Positions 41,751-55,950 of a stretch of DNA of 64,000 nt are shown one piece after another; the stretch's first letter is position 1, and the number at the start of each line of letters is the position of its first letter. Source of the stretch: Hermodice carunculata (lineage: Eukaryota > Annelida > Polychaeta > Eunicida > Amphinomidae); NCBI GenBank assembly GCA_964020975.1, contig OZ026614.1, positions 1,054,501-1,118,500 of the forward strand, written 5' to 3'. The notes beneath the pieces are model-generated. The model saw only the letters and a program-made list of their open reading frames with translations, had not been told where the DNA came from and searched no databases. The position numbers and the translations under genes are program-made.

Positions 41751-43604
41751 TAATGATGGTAGTCATGAGGAAGACAGGCTGTGGACTGAATGGGTTGACG
41801 CTCATTTGAGGTCTTGCTGATCTGCAGTCAAGTACGCGTGTGGCTTTGTAGCAGCCATGGTGCAGTTACGAGGAAGCCGACTTCTTTAAAATGTGTTTAA
41901 CATGAACATAATGACCACAGAATGAATTCACAATGATGCATTGATTCGTATTGTTTTTCTTTATGATAGCATCGTGTCAATATTTTACAATAATATTTAA
42001 CCCTTCATTAAGCCCGACATTCGTACTACAAATACATTGTGCTTGGATTATTGTGAAAGCCTAAATTGTGTAAGTAATAATTAAAATGGCGAGGCCAGGA
42101 CAGAGACCAGCTGCGCTGACGGCCATTATGCTGAGCAACGTCCCATGCATTTCTATGTTTTCTTTAACCACTCGACGTGAATGTTAGCAACTATAGTCTG
42201 AAATGCCCGAGGTTTACAAGTGTCCTTGACCCCCACAGTACAAACGTCTCTGAGAGTGCTATTGCGTGGTATTTAAGCTCCGAGGAAAACTAACAAGAGT
42301 TGTAGTGTTTGACTTCACAATGAGTATACCACCTTTCTCACTTTTATCGGTACCAATGAGGTCGATTAAAAAAGAAACCTTTACAGCTTTTCCCTGTTTT
42401 TATTTCTTAGCACGCTTTGTGTCCGAAGCATCTGCAAAACAGCTGTATGCTCCCATATGTTGTTACATCAGAACATTGTACGTGTATGAGCATCAAATTT
42501 GTGCAAAGTGTTTGTAATGAGTGCCCTTAACTTATGAATCTCTTGTCATGAACAGACACATTTTGGTCCATAAAATTAAATCGAAAACATATTGATAAAA
42601 TAACACATAGTTGTGCCTTGTTCTATGAACAGTCTGATGCAGGTGAGTGTGCCAAGATGACCGCGATTATATACACCGGTGACCGGTAGAGTGTATCTGC
42701 GCTGAAATATGTGATCAATAGTTTTTCATAAAACCTTTGCTGTGGCCGTAACGTATCTTTCCGGAAATATGTTCTTGCATGAAAATAAAAAATAAATCAA
42801 CCGATTTGGGTGGTGTTGAGAATGTATGAAAAGCCTCCCATCAGGTACGTGTTTCTAAAATGTACATCATGTCCAAAAAGTTGAAGAACAAGATCACATA
42901 ACAATTTAAAAACAGAAATGTGTTACCTTTTCAGTTGCCTCTCTCTATTATCGCTAGCGATCGGATATATCTAGTTGTACCTTGACTCATATATGGTGTT
43001 ACTGGCAGAGACATCACCTCTATATTCATATACAGACGGACAAAAAGGTATTAGATGTAGGACAGGTCGCTTAAAAGGAAAAAAATCCAGTACCCCCATC
43101 TGGCATATTACACTAGGCGAGTCTGGCTACCATTGCAGTCTTTTTGTCAAATCCGCATCGATCCATGCCATAAAACACACATTTAGGCAAATTAGAAGAG
43201 GCGCAAAGTTACTGGAATTAAGATTGATTATGACTTCGCTGACCAAGGAAGGGCAAGTTGCAAAGCAAAAGTCTGAATTAGCGGTTAAAACATGGATCTG
43301 ACAAAGTGGCAGATACATGCACGTGTTCACAATGCCACTACCCTGAGCTGGGGAAGAAATATAAGGATGAAGTGACGCCGTGCCAATGACGAGTATACCG
43401 TGCCAGTGACGAATATGCAGTGCCCGTCGTGACCGATAACGGACACTTTACCTTTATTGTGCAGAGTATGCCGGGCATGAAGTTCCAGGAATGGGGTGCC
43501 TCGCCATGGCCGCGAAAGGGGTAAAGAAACGGCAAGATATGAAATGCACTTCAGGCTGCTGGGCTTAAAGTCAGTTTGTACAAAGTACTATATAAAGTAT
43601 GTTC
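41751..43604. other. Unrecognised sequence
   Basis: No supported feature; the open frames present have no recognisable motif. Confidence 0.5.
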
Positions 43605-43607
43605 TCA

Positions 43608-43680
43608 AACACACACACACACACACACACAAACACACATACACATACACACACATACACATACACACACATACACACTA
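43608..43680. repeat. Microsatellite (CA)n with CATA variants at the 5' edge of LINE copy B
   Basis: It directly precedes the first LINE-like codons of copy B (MYKYLGIIF). Confidence 0.92.
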
Positions 43681-45370
<1,690 letters not shown>

Positions 45371-45667
45371 CAAACCATTGGCATTGGTTGCGGAATTCGC
45401 GATTTGGTATTTTTAAGAGGTAGCATCCAAAATGTATGTGTGATAAGTGTTAAGGGAAGGTTAATTTGTCAAAAGAATGAAATGGACAATATATATGTAT
45501 ATATACATGGAGCTATGAGAAGCCTATTGATGGTTGCATGCGCATGTAAAAAGTAAATTTCAAATGGTAAATGGATGCTGTTCCACGTACGGCTCAATGC
45601 TGAACGTAGATACAGCCCTACCACACACAAATCTTTACTTTGTAATATAGACGGCTTATTGTAATAT
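45371..45667. other. Short unrecognised spacer between two LINE tails
   Basis: About 300 bp with no recognised feature. Confidence 0.5.
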
Positions 45668-45756
45668 ACTTGGACGCATCATGGAATAAACCCCGTTCTA
45701 TTGATGCCCCTGCTGTAAAGGGGTAGTTTTCCGAATAAAATTATTATTATTATTAC
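45668..45756 (+). mobile_element. LINE 3'-tail fragment ending in (ATT)n
   Basis: CTTGGACGCATCATGGAATA to GCTGTAAAGGGGTAGTTTTC followed by CGAATAAAATT and ATT repeats: the fourth instance of the tail in this window. Upstream similarity ends at once, as in the 28.5-kb copy. Confidence 0.8.
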
Positions 45757-45843
45757 ACAAACAGGCACATACACACACATACATATACACACACACACAA
45801 ACACACATACAAACATATATATACACATACACAGACACACACA

Positions 45844-45877
<34 letters not shown>

Positions 45878-45924
45878 TACATATATAAATATATATATAT
45901 ATATAATATATATATATATATATC
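45757..45924. repeat. CA/TA-rich compound microsatellite
   Basis: Irregular CA, CATA and GACA runs, then a purer CA run and TA runs. Confidence 0.9.
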
Positions 45925-45929
45925 GGATT

Positions 45930-46570
45930 ATGGCGGTAAAGATACTGGAAAATAATTGTTTTGGTTATGTATGGATTAACAAAGGATTTTTTTTTTGGAT
46001 TGAAAATTTTCCTCCAACAGTTATCACTTCGTTACGTGATCAACATCAGCAACATTTTTTCTCTAGCATGTATCAAAAATTAACCTCTGCCACTTCTTCA
46101 AAATTAAGTACCTACAGAATATTTTAAAACGAATACTGTATGGAAAACTCTTTAATTTTCGTAAAACATTTTGGCTTCCGCAAGTGTTTATCAAAATTAC
46201 GACTTCGCAATCATCAATTAGGTATCGAAATTGGCAGATACAAAAACGAAACTTTGAGGAACAGATTATGTGTTTATTATAATCAAAATTCTATTGAAGA
46301 TGAGGAATGTTTTTTGAAAAATTACCCACATTATAAGTTATTTCGAAGCGCGCTCAAAACTCATTTCCAGTCCTCCAAAGTGCCATTTTCTCTCTAAACT
46401 GTGTTTTCCCCTGGGCCCGAAGGGGCGGTGCATGTTTGCAAGTTCGTTAGACAGTCTCTACTATTTCGTAAATTCATATATTTATATGATTTTTAAAATG
46501 TATATTGTGTACATAATCATGTGCTTTATGTTGTATACTTTATATTGTATGCCATGGACCCTGTATTGGT
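45930..46570 (+). mobile_element. LINE C-terminal fragment of a second family
   Basis: LRLRNHQLGIEIGRYKNETL, then RLCVYYNQNSIEDEECFLKN and YPHYKLFRSAL, match the C-terminal ..SSH.L.IE.GRY....., C..C....IEDE.HFL..CP.Y..LR pattern of Jockey-group LINEs. Several knuckle residues are changed (C-x2-Y, H to C, C to Y), so the copy is decayed. A 3' UTR follows with a duplicated piece: TGTATGCCATGGACCCTGTA at about 46,547 recurs in variant form near 46,655. Confidence 0.72.
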
Positions 46571-46789
46571 ATAAAAGTGCAAAACAGTAAAGCAAATTTA
46601 TATTCGCTTTATGAAATATTTTGTATAATATTATGCTGTATATTTTACATAGTATGCCATGGAGCCTGTATGGTTATAATGTGCAAAAAATTACAATATA
46701 TTCATAATGGCTTTATGAACTATATTTATATATTTTCATTTTTTATATATCAGAATATAGGTTATGATGTGACCTGTTAACTGTCGTTT

Positions 46790-47450
46790 TACTGTATCAG
46801 GACATTGGCTATGAGGTGGCTTGTAAACTATCGCTTTGCTGCATCAGGACATTGGCTCATGCTGTGGCCTGTAAAGTGTCGCTTTACCACATAAGGACAT
46901 TGGCTATGATGTGGCCTGTAAAGTGTCGCTTTACCACATAAGGACATTGGCTCATGCTGTGGCCTGTAAAGTGTCGCTTTACCACATAAGGACATTGGCT
47001 ATGACGTGGCTTGTAAAACATGCATTTTTCACTGTATGAAAGTATTGACTATGAGGTGATTCGTAAATGCTGTTTTTCGGTTTCAAGACATTTGCTACGA
47101 TGTGGCGCGTAAGCATGCATTATTTCACTGAGAAAAGGCGTTAACTATGATGTGGTTTGTAAACTGCCGCTCTACTGCGTCAGATCCTTGGCTGTGCTAT
47201 GGCCTGTAAACTGTCGCGTTACTGCATTAGACACTGTCTATGATGTGGCTTACAAACATGCATTTTTTACTGCATAAAAGGGTTGACCTTGAAATGGTTC
47301 GTAAATTGTAGCTTTATTATTTCAAGAGATTGGCTATCATGTTGCTTGTAAACATGTATTTTAAACGAATAAAGAGGTTGACAATGGTGTGGTTTATAAA
47401 TTGTTGCTTTACTGTATCAAGGCATTGGCTATGATGTAGCTAGTAAACTC
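46790..47450. repeat. Minisatellite, 47-48-bp unit, about 13 copies, degenerate
   Basis: The unit runs GACATTGGCTATGATGTGGC, CTGTAAAGTGTCGCTTTACC, ACATAAG. The first copies (46,795-47,010) are regular. Later copies drift, swapping the second half for CATGCATTTTTCACTG. The first unit grows out of the 3' UTR of the LINE fragment before it. Confidence 0.88.
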
Positions 47451-47517
47451 ACCTGCCCTGCAAATCTATGCACACAGTAAGGCTCTGAGATCTACCTTTC
47501 TTCCTGCAACCATTGAA

Positions 47518-48112
47518 GTCAAATAAAACCCCTCATTAGCTCCCTGACGTTGAATACAACCCCTTATTTGCTCCCTGATGTTGAATACAACCCCTCATTT
47601 GGTCCCTGATGTTGAATACAACCCCTCATTTGGTCCCTGATGTTGAATACAACCCCTCATTTGGTCCCTGATGTTGAATACAACCCCTTATTTGCTCCCT
47701 CATGTTGAATACAACCCCTTATTTGCTCCCTCATGTTAAATACAACCTCTCATTTGCTCCCTGATGTTGAATACAACCCCTCATTTGCTCCCTCATGTTT
47801 GAATACAACCCTTATTTGCTCCCTCATGTTGAATACAACCCCTTATTTGCTCCCTCATGTTGAATACAACCCCTTATTTGCTCCCCCATGTTGAATACAA
47901 CCCCTCATTTCCTCCCTGATGTTGAATACAACCCCTTATTTGCTCCCTCATGTTGAATGCAACCCCTTATTTGCTCCCTGATGTTGAATACAATCCCTCA
48001 TCTGCTCCCTGATGTTAAATGCAACCTGTCATTTGTTCCCTGATGCTGAATACAACTCCTCATCTGCTCCTTGATATTAAATCAACCCCTCATCTGCTCC
48101 TTGATGTTCTGT
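47518..48112. repeat. Minisatellite, 31-bp unit, about 19 copies
   Basis: The unit runs TTGAATACAACCCCTTATTT followed by GCTCCCTCATG. Variants CTCATTTG.TCCCTGATG and CTTATTTGCTCCCTCATG form interleaved blocks. Units abut with no spacers, so it is not a CRISPR array. Confidence 0.95.
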
Positions 48113-49795
48113 GGGCACAAAATGAGGATTGAAATCGCATCTGTGATTCCATGGCCAAGTTCAAGCATCAACTTTTGTGAGTTATTATTCTGGGGTTATT
48201 TTCTTTTCTACGGTCGCTCTAATCAGTCATTTTAAAAACTATTTTCACCAAAGTTATTTCAAATTTTACATATGCAATTTTCCTTGTATCTATTGTGTAT
48301 ATAACTTTTCATTGATTTTATTATTGGTCTCTCTGTTTGTTGACAAAGGTTTTCAAACAAAATGAATAAATTGAAGGATTATGTATACTAGCCTGCCCAA
48401 TGCATAGGATAAATATACAATTGGCATCCTCGTGGTAGCATCATTTCTCATTCCCTTTTACTTCCAGTATGTCCCAAATTAGACTTTGGCTATATTAGTC
48501 TAGCTTTATGAATGACAAATATCGTACGATGTGAATTGAAAGAGAACAAAACCGAGTTTCACTAATTCAGTTGTTGAACATCAAAAGAGTGAGAAGTATA
48601 ATATGATTATTTAAATTTCAAGATAATCATACTTAAGCAAAAGCAGAAAAGAAGAGAAAAACTCAGGCAATCAACTATTTGAGAAACATTGAAGCCCTGC
48701 ATAAACTTTTTGTGTAACAAACACAGATAAAAGGTACAATTGCCTAGTCAGTCCCCCTTGTACCCTTGTGAATGCTTCGATACAGTGACGATAAAATAAG
48801 GCATTATCATTGTGCACCGCTCTTCTCAATACCCCGACCTCATCAAAACAACAGCACAGTAAACTTGCCCCTAACTTTCCGAATTGTCCAACCTGATATC
48901 TCGCTACGGAAATATTTTTAAAGATACGCTATTTTAATACTTCTTTTGAAAAGAACTCACATTGCGATTTCTGTAGCACTATTTCGGTGTTCATCACAAT
49001 CCCTGTTATATTCCATATGTTTGCAGGAACATTTGTGACTTTGTGAAATCTAATATGGCGAAATTCCTTTGATTTCCTATAAAGCACAACTGGCAGATAA
49101 ATATCGAAGTCAATGACGATATAACATGTAACACTACATGAATAAAATAAAGAACAGGCATTTTTAAGACGTACAATTTGAGCGCGATTTGCCATTACAC
49201 TGCTCTTCAAAATCACAGACTATGTACTCCATGCAAAACTGGTGCAAATGAATGTCACCTTGTGGCGTTGTTATCTTAACGCATTATTATCATTCATAAG
49301 TTTAGTATGTTTCTTACAGTTGGTATAGTTCTTAGAATTGTAAGGATAGGAAAAATATTCAGATTCATCAACCTATGAATGCAGTCGATTATGGGTGCAC
49401 TTACAATCACAGCAACCTTCTTGTGCAGCGCACGCAGTATAACGACCTCAGGACCAGTTTGGCTTTGATTTCAACTACAAGACGGGCATTTTATGTGACG
49501 TCACCGACGCAACGTCATTAGAATAGCCCGTCAAGTAGACTCGTCATCCAGTTGCAATCACCCTCCGATGAATATAATTGCACGGATGTTCAATTCACAA
49601 ATGTTTGTACTCGTTATGGCATACTGATAAACTGTTTCCTGTGCATATAGTTCAGTCAATGAACTTCATAATGAAACAGAACATGTAATAAGTTTGCTAG
49701 AGGATTTAGTCATTATCTACCGCTGAAGGTGTGTCTGCCTTATAACTTGCACACGTTGCCACAACAACAAAAGTCTATTTTCACCAACTACTATT
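48113..49795. other. Unrecognised sequence
   Basis: No supported feature. Confidence 0.5.
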
Positions 49796-49852
49796 ATTTA
49801 TCATTTTATTTATTTGTTCATTTATCTATTTATTTATTTATTTTGTTTTTTT

Positions 49853-49935
<83 letters not shown>

Positions 49936-49971
49936 TTTGTTCGTTCGTTTGTTTGTTTGTTTGTTTGTTTA

Positions 49972-50020
<49 letters not shown>

Positions 50021-50044
50021 TTACTTATTTATTAATTCATTCAT
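49796..50044. repeat. Compound microsatellite (TTTA)n(TTTG)n(TCTG)n(TCTA)n(TTTA)n
   Basis: Successive motifs differ by one or two bases, the same layered pattern as at 30.6 kb. Confidence 0.95.
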
Positions 50045-50799
50045 TTGGATCAACTGGGAGCGACGGAAGCTATATTCTGCACAGCTATTTTGTGTGCACT
50101 TGGTATTTTTGATGAAAATTGCTCAAAGCACTGTGTAGTAATTCTTTCAGCGGTACCTTCGACACTAGGTCAACATCTTACCTATCAGCGCCTACAGCTT
50201 GCCGAGGAACGCTGGTATCTGAGACCATTCTGATCTTCTACAAAACTACAGGCATACTGACACATGAATGAAAGGTGCATTGAATCAAACATCATAATAG
50301 TTCACATTAGTGCACTTTTTGCTGCCACTAGAAGTGAAAGGGTTACGTTTAGGCACATGGGTATAGGCCAGCTATTCCTCTGAAGGCAAATTATTCTGCG
50401 CGCTGAGCCTGATGAAAACTGCTTCGCACGAAATACACTCTTTGGCGGAAGCCAACAGCAGTGAGTCAGGCAGTCGGGGATTTCAATGCCGAATCTCAAA
50501 CAATTGGTCACTTGATGAAATTAAGATCACTCCAGGCCCAAACTGGATCCAATTTCCTTTCTGTCACGAGCCGACTATATCAATCTGATATGGGAATTCT
50601 GTTCTAAAAATTTATGCCGCCCACAGGCCAAACTACAAATGCTATACTAAGGCGTTAACGTTTTGCGGTAGACAGATGTTCTACGGTGCATGCCTTGATG
50701 ATCATGGTTACTTGCAGTTTTATTAAGGAACCAAGCAAATAATGCAACCTCTGTCTATAAGTTAGTTTCCCGGAGCTTGGCCTGCGACCTGCAAGTTGA
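50045..50799. other. Unrecognised sequence
   Basis: No supported feature. Confidence 0.5.
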
Positions 50800-51108
50800 G
50801 CAGTCAAATGGAAGAGTGATTCCTTCCAATGAAAGAGTGATTCCTTTCACGCAGATCCATGGCAGTATAATGAAAGAGTGATTCCTTTCATTCAGATCCA
50901 TGGCAGTCTAATGAAAGAGTGATTCCTTTCATTCAGATCCATGGCAGTCTAATGAAAGAGTGATTCCTTTCATTCAGATCCATGGCAGTCTAATGAAAGA
51001 GTGATTCCTTTCATTCAGATCCATGGCAGTCTAATGAAAGAGTGATTCCTTTCATTCAGATCCATGGCAGTCTAATGAAAGAGTGATTCCTTTCATTCAC
51101 AGCCATGG
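50800..51108. repeat. Minisatellite, 41-bp unit with a built-in hairpin, 7 copies
   Basis: The unit is TAATGAAAGAGTGATTCCTT plus TCATTCAGATCCATGGCAGTC. AATGAAAG and CTTTCATT in each unit are perfect complements around an 8-base loop, giving seven potential hairpins in a row. The central copies are identical. Confidence 0.95.
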
Positions 51109-51588
51109 CTTTCTTGTGCACAGCTACAATCACCTGGCAAGCTGAACGCCGCCAATTCTCTCTATTTCTACCTAGTCATCGATCGAGCGATCGACCAAAA
51201 GGACAAGGACTTGAGACTTAAACATTGTTTTGTAAGTATGTAGGTCACACAGTGCGGTATTGACTAGCAGGGGCACCTTGTCAGTTTAAACCTTTATATA
51301 TAGCACCCAAGTTTATTCTTACTTTATACAAAATTTCAGTTGTACAAATGCATACAAAAAAACTGATCACTGCAATTTTGTCTTCCTTTCCATTTTGTTT
51401 CGGTCAAGGCAAACACAAAGCCAAACTGACGGCCATCTGCAACCAGCTCCAATTATGGCAGCAGAACGGCCTTTCAGAGGGTCATCGGCCCTGTCTGATC
51501 GCCTGAGCTTATCAATGATAGACAGCTTTAAAAGCTTGGCGAAAATGACAACTGATATGGTTTTATTGTTTTAAATAGGCTTTTGCGG

Positions 51589-51655
<67 letters not shown>

Positions 51656-52368
51656 ATTTTAATCCATTTTCTGTGTGTATATGTATTAATATATAAAATA
51701 TACTAAACTCAGCATATTTATTCTTTTCATTTCACTGTCTGAGTGGACTTTATGGCTGACACCGATATAGGGATCAATGATCCTGAGTAACACCCTTCCC
51801 GATACTGACTACTGCTTCACATACTTAGTTTTTGGACCCAAACAATTATACCTTCAGTGCCTTTATAGCATATAGTGTCTACCCATTTCATCCAGATCGA
51901 GGCCATGTCGCGTCTGCCTTGCCGTTTTAGCCAGATTATAAGGTCATGTCGTTATGGCCTGTGTAAGCAGGCTACAAAATGCCAGGCTATACAAAACTGG
52001 CAGAATCTGCCACAAAGGGTTAAATAACCGCAGAATAAAGGCATAAATCGGAGAGTATTTAATCTTGTATATATTATATGTTATAATTAAACCACAACTG
52101 CCGGGCAGGTCACTTGAAACAACAACAAGAGCAAATATGATTTGTGAAGTTTGTGGAATAAGAGACGGCAGCCTGAAAGCAAACATTTCTGAACTGTTAT
52201 TCAGCAAAATCATCAATCACTTATATTGAACACTTATGCAGCGTTTCACCAAGACAATTATCATCACATTGCACTGTTATGGTGAAATATTGTTTGTATG
52301 ACTTGCCTTGTTGTTAGTATTTCTTTTCATTTTCCAGGCTTTCTCTCTTGTAACAAAATGTACTACTG

Positions 52369-52372
<4 letters not shown>
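51109..52372. other. Unrecognised sequence with a (TA)n run
   Basis: A pure (TA)n of about 30 units at 51,592-51,652. Nothing else is supported. Confidence 0.5.
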
Positions 52373-52400
<28 letters not shown>

Positions 52401-52496
52401 AAGAAGAAGAAGAAGAAGAAGAAGAAGAAGAAGAAGAAGAAGAAGAAGAAGAAGAAGAAGAAGAAGAAGAAGAAGAAGAAGAAGAAGAAGAAGAAG
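52373..52496. repeat. Pure (GAA)n, about 41 units
   Basis: An uninterrupted purine-only tract (GAA on the plus strand, TTC on the minus), able in principle to form triplex DNA. Poly-Lys and poly-Phe frames are artefacts. Confidence 0.96.
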
Positions 52497-53232
52497 GTTA
52501 TTATTATCAGTAGCAGTTTTATATCTCTTGACTTCATTTCTTTGTGTGCAGAATTTGTTAAATGTGTATTACAGGACGCCACATGCAACTTGCTTTGTAT
52601 TATGCTGGGGGGGGGGGGGAGGGCAGTGTACAAAAAAAGCTATTTTTTTAAAATCTGAGTCTATCCAGGAAAGGTACCAGCCAACACTACGCTGTGTCAC
52701 AAACTGATGTTAGTCTGCAGAATGTGTGGTAGTTTTGCCACCCATTAAATTACGACAACGATACTACACTGCGGGCAACCTGTCGTCAAGCCAAAGGAGA
52801 AGAAATTAAACCCCCACATTTATATGCACTGAAGAGAAGAAAACATTTATATGCACTGAAGAGAAGAAAATAATCTCCGCAGCAGGAGAGTGCTGAGTTA
52901 AATAACACATCGTGTCCTCATTACCTGGGTGTGTTATGCCGGGGTACAGAATCCTACCTGAGACAGTACACCTATTCGCCCCACCAAATGTTCTATTGCC
53001 TTGGCGTTGGTTGCGAGCGTGTCCTATGGCGCGATACCTGCACAACAGCGTCGCTTGGGAGCCACCAAGCACACGTATAATTCTTATAAGAGATATCAGA
53101 CCATAAATATTTAGTATCGTGATGTACGCTATTTTACAGTGGGAAGTGTCATTGGGTATTTCAGTGATAATACGCCGAATGATTTACGACCAGCAAAGTG
53201 GTGTTAAATGTCAGCAAACATATTTTTAAAAC
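52497..53232. other. Unrecognised sequence with a short direct repeat
   Basis: ACATTTATATGCACTGAAGA plus GAAGAAAA occurs twice in tandem (about 52,816-52,870). A run of about 13 G lies near 52,607. Confidence 0.5.
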
Positions 53233-54182
53233 AAGTATGGCAGGTAGCCGTGTATATGTATGACAGGTGGCCGTGTATAAGTATGGCAGGTAGCCGTGTA
53301 TATGTATGGCAGGTAGCCGTGTATATGTATGGCAGGTAGCCGCGTATATGTATGGCAGGTAGCCGTGTATATGGCAGGTAGCCGTGTATATGTATGGCAG
53401 GTAGCCGTGTATATGTATGGCAGGTAGCCGTGTATATGGCAGGTAGCCGTGTATATGGCAGGTAGCCGTGTATATGTATGACAGGTAGCCGTGTATATGT
53501 ATGGCAGGTAGCCGTGTATATGTATGGCAGGTAGCCGTGTATATGTATGGCATGTAGCCGTGTATATGTATGACAGGTAGCCGTGTATATGTATGGCAGG
53601 GAGCCGCGTATATGGCAGGTAGCCGTGTATATGTATGGCAGGTAGCCGTGTATATGTATGGCAAGTAGCCGTGTATATGGCAGGTAGCCGTGTATATGGC
53701 AGGTAGCCGTGTATATGTATGGCAAGTAGCCGTGTATATGTATGGCAGGTAGCCGTGTATATGTATGACAGGTAGCCGTGTATATGTATGGCAGGTAGCC
53801 GCGTATATATATGGCAGGTAGCCGTGTATATGGCAGGTAGCCGTGTATATGTATGGCAGGTAGCCGTGTATATGTATGGCAGGTAGCCGTGTATATGGCA
53901 GGTAGCCGTGTATATGGCAGGTAGCCGTGTATATGTATGGCAGGTAGCCGTGTATATGTATGGCAGGTAGCCGTGTATATGTATGACAGGTAGCTGTGTA
54001 TATGTATGGCAGGTAGCCGTGTATATGTATGACAGGTAGCCGTGTATATGTATGGCAGGTAGCCGTGTATATGGCAGGTAGCCGTGTATATGTATGGCAG
54101 GTAGCCGTGTATATGGCAGGTAGCCGTGTATATGTATGGCAGGTGGCCGTGTATATGTATGGCAGGTAGCCGTGTATATGCT
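53233..54182. repeat. Minisatellite of interspersed 23-bp and 19-bp units, about 43 copies
   Basis: The units are GGCAGGTAGCCGTGTATAT with or without GTAT. The 4-bp difference shifts frame, yet none of the minus-strand frames of either unit has a stop, so three overlapping minus-strand frames stay open, the longest 342 codons (YTATCHTYTRLPAIHIHGYL type). I judge this a repeat rather than a gene: frame register changes at every short unit and there is no coding-like substitution bias. Confidence 0.93.
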
Positions 54183-55439
54183 TATTGAGTTGTCATATGG
54201 CCCTGGGATTTCATGTTGCCCTGTATGACCCATCAGTTTGACAAATACAAGCATTAGGTGAAGCTATATACGTAACCCTTTTTCCTGTTGCTTGATTATA
54301 ACGCCGGTTCTTTGAAAAACTGGGTTTGAAATGCAGGCACCTAATTCTACTTCGCTTTAATAACCTTTTATGCAGTCAAAGAGCCCACCCCAATGGAATA
54401 GTTGATGTACTGGGTTGTAATAACGATAGCAGGGGTATGAAGACAGTTCTAATGGGGTAATCCATCATGTTATGGGTCTCGCACTTGTGAACTGTATCTT
54501 CTTTACACTAAGTACTCTACCAACACCATTGTCACCAATTAATCAAATACAGTAATCTGCCAGTTGTTTACTGCAATATATCTACAGGGTACTGGCATAT
54601 TGTATAACACAGTAGCTTTATACAAATTGCATCATGATTCAGCAATCATCATCAGGCCTGTTTTCCATCTTTTGGCAACAAATCCACATGCAGATAGCAG
54701 GGACAATCCTTTTTCACATGTTCGATTAGTTGGACGACAGGGTCTGTATGATTTTGAAAGTATTAGTTCTTTTTAATGACAAGGAGTTTCAGCATAGACC
54801 AAAAGTCTTCCAGGTTCAGATGGTGTGACATCAGGTAAGACTGACACGTTGTAAACATATGGTAGGTACACAAATATAGCTTCATCGATCAAAGGCAATG
54901 TTGAGGAGCCCAACTGACTAGAATAAGTGACAAGGCATTTAAGATCCAAAGCATCTCTATCCACTCAAAATGGGGCGTTTTTAAAGCGAAAAAATATACC
55001 ACTGCCCCCCCCCCATCCACCCCACTCCACCCCACCCCATCCCATCCCCTTAAAAAATACAGCCTATGTCAAAATTTTACAGAGGAACGTGTGCAATATG
55101 GACAATAGTACTTCCATATGTATATAGCTTAGACAGTGACAGGTTAGATTATGGAGAATAAAGAGTTCGGACTGCGGAATAAGGTAAAGACTACTAGGAA
55201 GTGGTTCTGGACAGACACACAAAAAACAAACAAACAAACAAACAAACAAACAAACAGTCACCCACCCCACCCCCTGCGTCAACATTGGATATTTGAGCAA
55301 TGGTGTGTGGGCAGTTGGTTTATTCTATTGTACCGATGCTTTTATTACCTCTTTCGGGAGGATGCTGTGGTTTTGAAAAGGACATTTTTATTTGACAGTT
55401 GCACGCACAGTAGCAGGTGTGGTCAGCACGCTTCCTCAA
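54183..55439. other. Unrecognised sequence
   Basis: C-rich simple sequence at about 55,000-55,050 and an (AAAC)n patch at 55,225-55,256. Otherwise nothing is supported. Confidence 0.5.
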
Positions 55440-55950
55440 GCAAAGCCTAGACCCTCTTTGGCATGCCGCTGGTGAGCGTGGCTATCTCGGCCTGGGCAAT
55501 TTGGTTGGACTGGTCTATAAGCTGCTGTGCCAGGTTGTCTAGGGTTGCTGCAGGTCTGTCCTACTCGTCTCGGGGACAACCAAGGACATCTCCTAAATGT
55601 TCAATGGGGGACCGGTCTGGAGATCAGGCTGGCTATCACAACGTTCGCATGCTGTGCTGCTGGAAACACTTCATGCTGACACGTGCATTGTCTTGCTGGA
55701 CTAGTAGCCGAGGGTGTTGGTAGAACCATTCGGCAGCTGTTGGCAGGATCTCATCCACATAGCGTTGGCCTTTTTTGGAGTCCAATTTAACCCTAATCAG
55801 TTCTGTTCTTCCTGTTGTCGTGATCCCCCTCCACCCCCACCCCTTCCACACACACCCGTCATGAGGCTTCCTGCTCCATAGTGGTCATGTTCCACCATAC
55901 ATTTATCCACAAGCCTATCAGTCGAGATGCTGACCTGGATTTCATGAGAT
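55440..55950 (-). mobile_element. Tc1-like transposase, C-terminal half (decayed)
   Basis: On the minus strand: DRLVDKCMVEHDHYGAGSLM (family: D..VVEHDR.GGGSVMVWGGI), ITTTGRTELIRVKLDSKKGQ, RYVDEILPTAAEWF, LLVQQDNARVSMKCFQQHSM, then SPDRSPIEHLGDVLG and LDNLAQQLIDQSNQIAQAEI. QQDNAR carries the second catalytic Asp and PIEH the catalytic Glu of the DDE triad. The PHTAR that normally follows QQDNAR is missing, giving 29 instead of 34 residues between them. Stops replace the DW of LDWPA and the next Arg, and another ends PRDE. Its N-terminal half lies 1.7 kb away at 57.7-58.25 kb in the same orientation. Confidence 0.85.

Noticed and set aside
42975-43301. 108-codon plus-strand frame
   Set aside because: No recognisable domain or splice context; length is within chance for this amount of non-coding DNA.
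47518-48112. CRISPR-like array
   Set aside because: The 31-bp units abut directly with no unique spacers, and the DNA is clearly eukaryotic.
53226-54254. 342-codon minus-strand open frame as a gene
   Set aside because: It is a minisatellite with all three frames open; unit-length changes shift the frame repeatedly and no domain is present.
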